A DNA stretch of 64,000 bases, from the NCBI GenBank assembly GCA_014163555.1, contig JACJGO010000022.1:52414-116413 (forward strand). Direction: 5' to 3'. Below are positions 59,678 through 64,000 of this stretch, in pieces. Numbering within the stretch: position 1 is the first letter of the stretch; every line of letters begins with the position of its first letter. Position numbers and translations under genes: made by a program. The notes beneath the pieces were generated by a model. The model ran no database searches, had not been told where the DNA came from, and worked only from the letters and a program-made list of their open reading frames with translations. The stretch comes from Flavisolibacter longurius. GTDB taxonomy: Bacteria > Bacteroidota > Bacteroidia > Chitinophagales > Chitinophagaceae.

Positions 59678-61165
59678 TTAATGATAAGAATCTGTTTTTA
59701 CCAGTGAATTCAAATAGTGTTCGAGCATTGTATACCCATTGGACAAACGGTTCCGGTCCGACGGATCAGCAGGATCCAAGCCGTTCTTTTTTTCCCATAT
59801 GTCTGGCATGCCATCGTTATCTGAATCCGCTTGGATGTTTCCATTTTTGTAAACCGGCCAGCCACCAACGGCCTCCGGCGAATCGATGATGCCGGCTTTT
59901 CCAAACGAACCGGTTCCGGATGCTTTGCGTGATTTGGTTTCTCTCACAATTCGTGTATCCACCGCATCCCGTCGGGGAACTGTAGCACCGGCATAGGCCA
60001 GCACAGCTTTCAATGCCTCTTTAGCGTTTTGTTCGGGCAAAGCAGCTGTAATTGAAAAAGGCTGTATTGCTTTGGCTGCATCCCTTTTTCCTTCCGGCAC
60101 TGCAGCTAGGTCCAATCCCAACCAGTTATTGCCAGTGAGCGCCGGGTCATTTTCCATTACATTTCTTTGCAGATGCCACTGCCCTACCCCATTTGATGCG
60201 GCGCCTGCATCCAGGGCCTGCATAAACTTTAAGGCAGATGGAGTTGCGGGACCGGGTATATAATAGTTGGCTACCAGGTTGACCTGGGAAACGCCACCTT
60301 TTATTTTGACGTCTCCGCCATAGGGTGCATTGACGGACCCCCAGTTGTAAATAACATTGTTACGGTAATCAATCAAAGCAACCGTATCGTGTGCCCGGGA
60401 ACCATTGAAACGCACCGCCCTGCTGTTTTGATGGGCAATCAGGTTGTGGTGATAAGAGGCATATTGACCGCCCCACACACCACCATACGAACGGTGGCCT
60501 TTCTGATGGCCAGCTTCGTATAGGCCTTCACTGACAATGCACCACTGCACCGTTGTATTCTTTGTATCGTACATGGCGGCACATTCTTCATTTGCCCAAC
60601 TAAAAGAGCAATGATCCACAATTACATCATGGCAGTTCTCCATATTGAAGGCATACAGACCGGTTTTAAGCGTTCCGCCCGGCCGCGAACGGATATAACG
60701 AATAATAATGTTGCCTTTATTCCCTTCTTTGGCAGCACCATTGATGATGAAAGAATGGCCTTTAAGACAAATGCCATCACCCGGTGCCGACTGGCCGGCG
60801 ATCGTGAGGTTAGAACGGCGAATCACAAGGGGTGATTTTAGTTCGATAATGCCGCCGACGGCAAACAATATTGTGAGTGGATTATACGGATACGACTGCA
60901 GTGCCTGTCGCAGGCTGCCGGGTCCATCATCTTCCAGTGTGGTAACTTTCACCACTTGCCCACCCCGGCCTCCACTGGCCCATTTTCCAAACCCTTCGGC
61001 ACCTGGAAACGCAACAGTTTGTGCAAAAACTAACTCAGAAATCAGTAGCAGAAATGAGATTAAAAAAACATTAGAAAAATACTGGCGGGCTGTCTTTCGC
61101 TTTTCAGGATTTGAAAAAGCCCTGGAATAGTAAGATTGTCCATCAAAATAGTAATTTCTATACAT
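59678..61165 (-). CDS. Secreted pectate lyase (PL1-like), second copy
   Basis: The 495-residue frame has the PL1 landmarks AFPGAEGFGKWASGGRGGQV, LEDDGPGSLRQALQS, LTIAGQSAPGDGICLKG, IIIRYIRSRPGG and VIVDHCSFSWANEECAAMYD. The C-terminus has DSDNDGMPDIWEKKNGLDP and YTMLEHYLNSLVK, as in the gene at 30577. The signal peptide (FSNVFLISFLLLISELVFAQ) is preceded by 29 residues encoded over a predicted operator half-site, so the ATG at 61165 may not be the real start; a non-ATG start closer to the hydrophobic segment is possible. It is the first gene of unit 1, eleven bases ahead of the GH138-like gene. Confidence 0.85.
   Translation of the reverse strand: MYRNYYFDGQSYYSRAFSNPEKRKTARQYFSNVFLISFLLLISELVFAQTVAFPGAEGFGKWASGGRGGQVVKVTTLEDDGPGSLRQALQSYPYNPLTILFAVGGIIELKSPLVIRRSNLTIAGQSAPGDGICLKGHSFIINGAAKEGNKGNIIIRYIRSRPGGTLKTGLYAFNMENCHDVIVDHCSFSWANEECAAMYDTKNTTVQWCIVSEGLYEAGHQKGHRSYGGVWGGQYASYHHNLIAHQNSRAVRFNGSRAHDTVALIDYRNNVIYNWGSVNAPYGGDVKIKGGVSQVNLVANYYIPGPATPSALKFMQALDAGAASNGVGQWHLQRNVMENDPALTGNNWLGLDLAAVPEGKRDAAKAIQPFSITAALPEQNAKEALKAVLAYAGATVPRRDAVDTRIVRETKSRKASGTGSFGKAGIIDSPEAVGGWPVYKNGNIQADSDNDGMPDIWEKKNGLDPADPSDRNRLSNGYTMLEHYLNSLVKTDSYH
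61130..61164 (-). promoter_or_regulatory. Predicted operator C, overlapping the 5' end of the pectate lyase frame
   Basis: On the minus strand TGTATAGAAATTAC (61151-61164) and ATGGACAATCTTAC (61130-61143) are 21 bases apart and both end in TTAC. The orientation is opposite to the sites before units 2 to 4. It overlaps the presumed start codon at 61163-61165. Confidence 0.45.
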
Positions 61166-61289
61166 AGCAAAACAACGATAAAGCCAATATATCTAAAAAT
61201 AATCAGACTGCGGCAGCAAGTGTCTTGTACTATCATGTTAAATCTATTTTAACGACAAAAACGGGATACGAAAAAAGTACCGGAAAATA

Positions 61290-61320
61290 GGATGATTGTC
61301 CATGTTTAGCGAAAAGGCCG
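61290..61320 (-). promoter_or_regulatory. Predicted operator D upstream of unit 1
   Basis: On the minus strand CTTTTCGCTAAAC is followed by ATGGACAATCATCC. It shares CTTTTCGC-AAA and ATGGA-AATC with operator A but with one base less between them, so its left half is shifted. It lies 124 bases upstream of the pectate lyase ATG. Confidence 0.42.
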
Positions 61321-61639
61321 TAGGTGAAATTGGTTGAAATGCCGGGTAACATTGTAGAATCGGAAGACCAAAAACTGCATTACTTTCCTTAAAAATTTGG
61401 ATTCAATCTACTCGTTATGGCGGCTAAGAAAAGGAGAGAAAAAAAGGGAAGAAACCAGAAGTAAAGAAAGGAAGCTTTTTAAATAAAATGGATAGCGAAG
61501 CGGAAAAGGCAAATGAACCTTTTCACGATTTTGCTACCAACAGGAAGTGTCAATAGTTTGGAGCAACTTGTGTTGAATGGCTGAAAATAGATAGGAAGTT
61601 TACAATTTCACCCGGCAACCAAACACAATTAATTCGGAA

Positions 61640-61691
61640 CTTGTTCGGCCAGAAGTTTTGCTACCGGTAGTAAACCTTTTGACCGAACAAG
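61640..61691. repeat. Long inverted repeat with central palindrome after the SDR gene
   Basis: CTTGTTCGG (61640-61648) and CCGAACAAG (61683-61691) pair, and the middle holds the perfect palindrome CTACCGGTAG (61661-61670) with partial pairing between. On the minus strand it is 19 bases after the SDR stop. It may be a terminator-like or regulatory structure. The remaining gap 61166-61639 has operator D and no gene. Confidence 0.5.
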
Positions 61692-61710
61692 CTGGTATAA
61701 TGGATATGCA

Positions 61711-62499
61711 TCAGCTATTCGCCAATGCTCTGTCCAGGTGTACATAGCCACCATCGACATGAATCAATTGTCCGGTGGTATGCGAAGAACGTTCAGAAAG
61801 TAAAAACGCCACCATGTTCGCAATTTCCTCTGCTGTTGTCATACGGTTCTCCAGCGGTATTTTAGCGGTGATTTCTTCCAATTTTTCCTGCGGGTTCGGA
61901 AGTGTTTCAATCCAGCGGGCATAAAGCGGGGTAAAACATTCCGCTACAATTACAGCGTTGACGCGGATGCCATATTTTAAAAGTTCGACAGCCCATTCTC
62001 TTGTCAGCGCATTACGGCCGCCGTTTGCCGCCGCATACGCCGATGTTTTTCCTTGTCCGGTTTCGGCTGTTTTAGACCCTATGTTGACAATGGAACCCTT
62101 GCTTTGGATCAGCGAGGGCAAGGCATGATGCGCCAACAAATAATAATGCACCAGGTTTTTGTGCAGGCTATCAATAAATCGCTGGTAGTCCCCACCTTCC
62201 AGACCAACGCCATCGTTGACACCCGCATTGTTAACCAGGCCATCAATACGGCCATGTTTTTTTACAATGTGCATAACAGCACGCTGACATTCTTCAGGTT
62301 GGGTCAATTCCGCTTCCACGGCATCGCATTGCAAGCCTTGCGCTATAATTTCATTTACCAATTTTTGGTTGTCTGCGGCACTGCGGCCAATGATCACCGG
62401 CAGAGTGCCTTCTGCCGCCAATACTCTTACGATACCTTCACCGATACCTTTTGCGCCACCACTGACAATAATGATTTTGTTTTGTAATCCTAAATTCAT
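61711..62499 (-). CDS. SDR dehydrogenase, L-fucose/L-galactose dehydrogenase-like
   Basis: The 262-residue cytoplasmic enzyme starts MNLGLQNKIIIVSGGAKGIG (glycine-rich NAD motif). It has NNAGVNDGVGLEGGDYQRF, Ser142 in NIGSKTAETGQGKTSAY, Tyr155, and ends in TGQLIHVDGGYVHLDRAL. It resembles L-fucose dehydrogenases of the oxidative deoxy-sugar pathway, which also take L-galactose. The residue four after the catalytic Tyr is Asn159 (YAAAN) rather than the canonical Lys. It stands alone between two long gaps. Given the GH95 gene, L-galactose or L-fucose oxidation is a reasonable role (inference). Confidence 0.85.
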   Translation of the reverse strand: MNLGLQNKIIIVSGGAKGIGEGIVRVLAAEGTLPVIIGRSAADNQKLVNEIIAQGLQCDAVEAELTQPEECQRAVMHIVKKHGRIDGLVNNAGVNDGVGLEGGDYQRFIDSLHKNLVHYYLLAHHALPSLIQSKGSIVNIGSKTAETGQGKTSAYAAANGGRNALTREWAVELLKYGIRVNAVIVAECFTPLYARWIETLPNPQEKLEEITAKIPLENRMTTAEEIANMVAFLLSERSSHTTGQLIHVDGGYVHLDRALANS

Positions 62500-62962
62500 G
62501 CTTACCTTTTTATTTTATAGTATTTGGGACAATTCACTAATCACTCAAAAGCCTTCCGTAAAATAAACGGATTATCCTTTTACAATGTGTACGGAAGTGA
62601 ACCTACGAATTAAATGTAAAAACAGCGTACTGTTGAATCACGGTAGCCCCATATTAATACTTTGTGTTCCTGAAACGGAGTAATAAGAATTCTATAGATA
62701 GCTATTCAGTTCTTACAAATTGAATACATGTACATTTAAAATCACAAACGATATATAGAAATCTACACCGTTATTAATGATTGTATACCTAATATCGCCT
62801 TTCTCTTTTCTGTATACTTCATTTGCAAAATCAAGCGTTGATATCTTCGAATTACAGAATGTAGAATTGTTTTTTGTATTCTGTAAATATCAGATATACA
62901 TCTACTTACATTAAAGTTTAAATCTCTGCGGTTTCACCTAATAAGGCTCTAAATCGGTCAAT
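62500..62962. other. AT-rich gap with no recognisable gene
   Basis: This 463-base stretch upstream of the SDR gene has many stops in all frames. A GGGACAATTCAC sequence near 62530 weakly resembles the right half-site of the operators, but no partner is seen. It probably holds the SDR promoter. I find no RNA gene. Confidence 0.5.
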
Positions 62963-63067
62963 TCATTGTGCAGTTGCAAAACAAATAACCGGATTCCAGC
63001 TACTCTTTGCATGGCTATAGGCAAACGAAGAAAGACAAAGCAGCAGTAAGGGTAGAAGTTGTTTCAT
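62963..63067 (-). pseudogene. Orphan signal-peptide fragment
   Basis: ATG at 63067 opens a 34-residue frame MKQLLPLLLLCLSSFAYSHA followed by KSSWNPVICFATAQ and a stop. It has a clear export signal but no body, so it looks like the 5' remnant of a secreted protein gene. It sits just downstream of the interrupted T9SS gene. A real small peptide is an alternative. Confidence 0.35.
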
Positions 63068-63090
63068 AACGAAAGCTTTGAGGAGTGTAA

Positions 63091-63119
63091 GGGCAGCACC
63101 AGCAGGTGCTGCCCTTTTT
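63091..63119 (+). terminator. Strong hairpin after the T9SS gene fragment
   Basis: GGGCAGCACC and GGTGCTGCCC form a perfect 10-bp stem with an AGCA loop, followed by TTTTT on the plus strand. No plus-strand gene precedes it. It more likely ends the minus-strand gene at 63139, where the A-tract precedes the stem and the U-tract is weak. Confidence 0.6.
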
Positions 63120-63138
63120 GTTTGTTGATGCTATTCTT

Positions 63139-63721
63139 TTAGAACCCTGTTGTTTTCACCAGTTTGAGGGTAACTTTTTCGGCTCCCTGCACTACTTCGG
63201 CAAAGTAGGTTCCGGGGCGGTAGGTGCTACCCACCTGCATTTGTGTGCCCGCTGCGATGGTCTTTGTTTCCACCAGCCTGCCCACTCCATCAAGTATGCG
63301 CAAGGTGATCCGTTCAGTTGCTTTTGCGCCGCTTACCTGCAGCGTAAAGTGCGAAGGGGAAGGATTGGGCAGAGCTTTCACGCTTAGCCCACTGCTGCTT
63401 GCTGTTACTTCCTGTCCCACTCCAGTCTTTGTATCACCACCACCTTTTTGGGTGATGCTGTTGTAGGTGCAGGTAATAACCGTGGGGGCCGAAGTAGCCG
63501 AGCAACCGTTCTTTGTTACAGTAACCGTATAACTTCCGTTTTGCCTTACGGTAATGGAGCGGGTGGTTTCACCAGTTGACCACCGGTAGCTGTCCCCTTC
63601 AGTAGCTGTGAGGGTAACGCCCGTTCTAGCACAGTCATTGCTGCTACTAGCCAACACCTCTCTGAAGGCGCTGTTGGGAATAGGCGTTCTATTGGGTATG
63701 CCGGCTGCAGGATTGGTCCAG
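63139..63721 (-). pseudogene. 3' fragment of a T9SS-sorted surface protein, cut by an IS3 element
   Basis: The frame reads WTNPAAGIPNRTPIPNSAF, then an Ig-like repeat (TGVTLTATEGDSYRWSTGET, NGSYTVTVTKNGCSA) and a type A T9SS sorting domain (LSVKALPNPSPSHFTLQVSG, LRILDGVGRLVETKTIAAG, PGTYFAEVVQGAEKVTLKLV). The frame runs without a start codon of its own into the IS end at 63722, so the host gene was interrupted in its coding region. Such proteins are secreted and anchored at the cell surface; the rest of it would lie beyond the element. Confidence 0.8.
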
Positions 63722-64000
63722 TGTAAGTACCCCCAAAATTCGGACAGTTTAGAATTGGAGTTTTATACTTAAATTCAAAACTGTTATCATGAAGCAAACA
63801 CGATTTACGGAGACGCAGATTGTCTCTATCCTCAAGCAACAGGAAGCCGGCCGCACGGTGAAGGACATTTGCTGGGAGCACTCCATTTCAGACGCGACGT
63901 TTTACAACTGGAAAAGCAAGTATGGCGGCATGGAAGCCTCGGATGTAAAGCGCATGAAGGAGTTGGAAGAAGAAAACGCAAGACTGAAGCGTATGTACGC
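63722..64000 (+). mobile_element. IS3-family insertion sequence, left end
   Basis: The terminal repeat starts TGTAAGTACCCCCAAAATTC and continues with GGACAG, a typical IS3-family end of Bacteroidota. It is followed at 63789 by the orfA transposase gene. The element continues past the window edge, so the target duplication cannot be seen. Confidence 0.88.
63789..64000 (+). CDS. IS3-family transposase orfA, N-terminal part
   Basis: The 70 codons visible read MKQTRFTETQIVSILKQQEA, GRTVKDICWEHSISDATFYN, WKSKYGGMEASDVKRMKELE and EENARLKRMYA. This is the helix-turn-helix and leucine-zipper start of IS3-family OrfA proteins (transposase_8 fold). In the family OrfB is made by frameshift from orfA; it lies beyond the edge. 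This is the only plus-strand gene in the window. Confidence 0.93.
   Translation, partial: MKQTRFTETQIVSILKQQEAGRTVKDICWEHSISDATFYNWKSKYGGMEASDVKRMKELEEENARLKRMY

Noticed and set aside
63546..63881. Minus-strand frame across the IS end
   Set aside because: It lies out of frame with the T9SS fragment and antisense to orfA.

Overview
The window looks like part of a Bacteroidota chromosome, probably Chitinophagaceae or a close relative (inference). The signs are a SusC/SusD pair, a type IX secretion (T9SS) sorting domain, lipoprotein signals of the Bacteroidota type, weak Shine-Dalgarno sequences and repeated DUF3826 proteins. Every host gene is on the minus strand. The only plus-strand gene is an IS3-family orfA cut by the right edge.

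Most of the window is one large polysaccharide-utilisation region for pectin, most simply a rhamnogalacturonan (RG-I and/or RG-II) degradation locus. Reading in the direction of transcription (right to left): an SDR dehydrogenase (61711-62499); unit 1 (61165 to 39719) with pectate lyase, GH138-like, MGH1-like, GH28, GH95, GH2, Zn-dehydrogenase, GH78, a beta-propeller glycosidase and another GH2; unit 2 (39217 to 15621) with DUF3826, SusC, SusD, DUF3826, pectate lyase, beta-helix, GH140-like, GH43-like, sialidase-fold, GH2, GH78, DUF3826 and sialidase-like genes; unit 3 (14893 to 1742) with a three-domain esterase, a beta-helix/mutarotase fusion, an oxidoreductase, a sodium symporter, GH78 and GH2; and unit 4 (1409 to beyond the left edge) with a solute-binding-like protein and a CaiB CoA-transferase.

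In the working model, secreted lyases and GH28 cut the galacturonan backbone and SusCD imports the oligosaccharides. Periplasmic GH78, GH2, GH95, GH43-like and GH140-like enzymes strip rhamnose, galactose or glucuronic acid, L-galactose or fucose, arabinose and apiose. Released sugars enter the cytoplasm by the SSS symporter and are processed by dehydrogenases and isomerase-like proteins. Substrate assignments are inference from family membership.

The most notable new signal is regulatory. A 14-base motif (consensus ATGGACAATCTTAC) occurs in the gaps before units 1 to 4. At four of five sites it is paired with a second half-site exactly 21 bp away, the geometry expected of an AraC-type DNA-binding domain such as that of hybrid two-component regulators. 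No regulator gene lies in the window. Several unusual domain fusions also stand out. The right end holds a T9SS-sorted protein gene interrupted by the IS3-family element.
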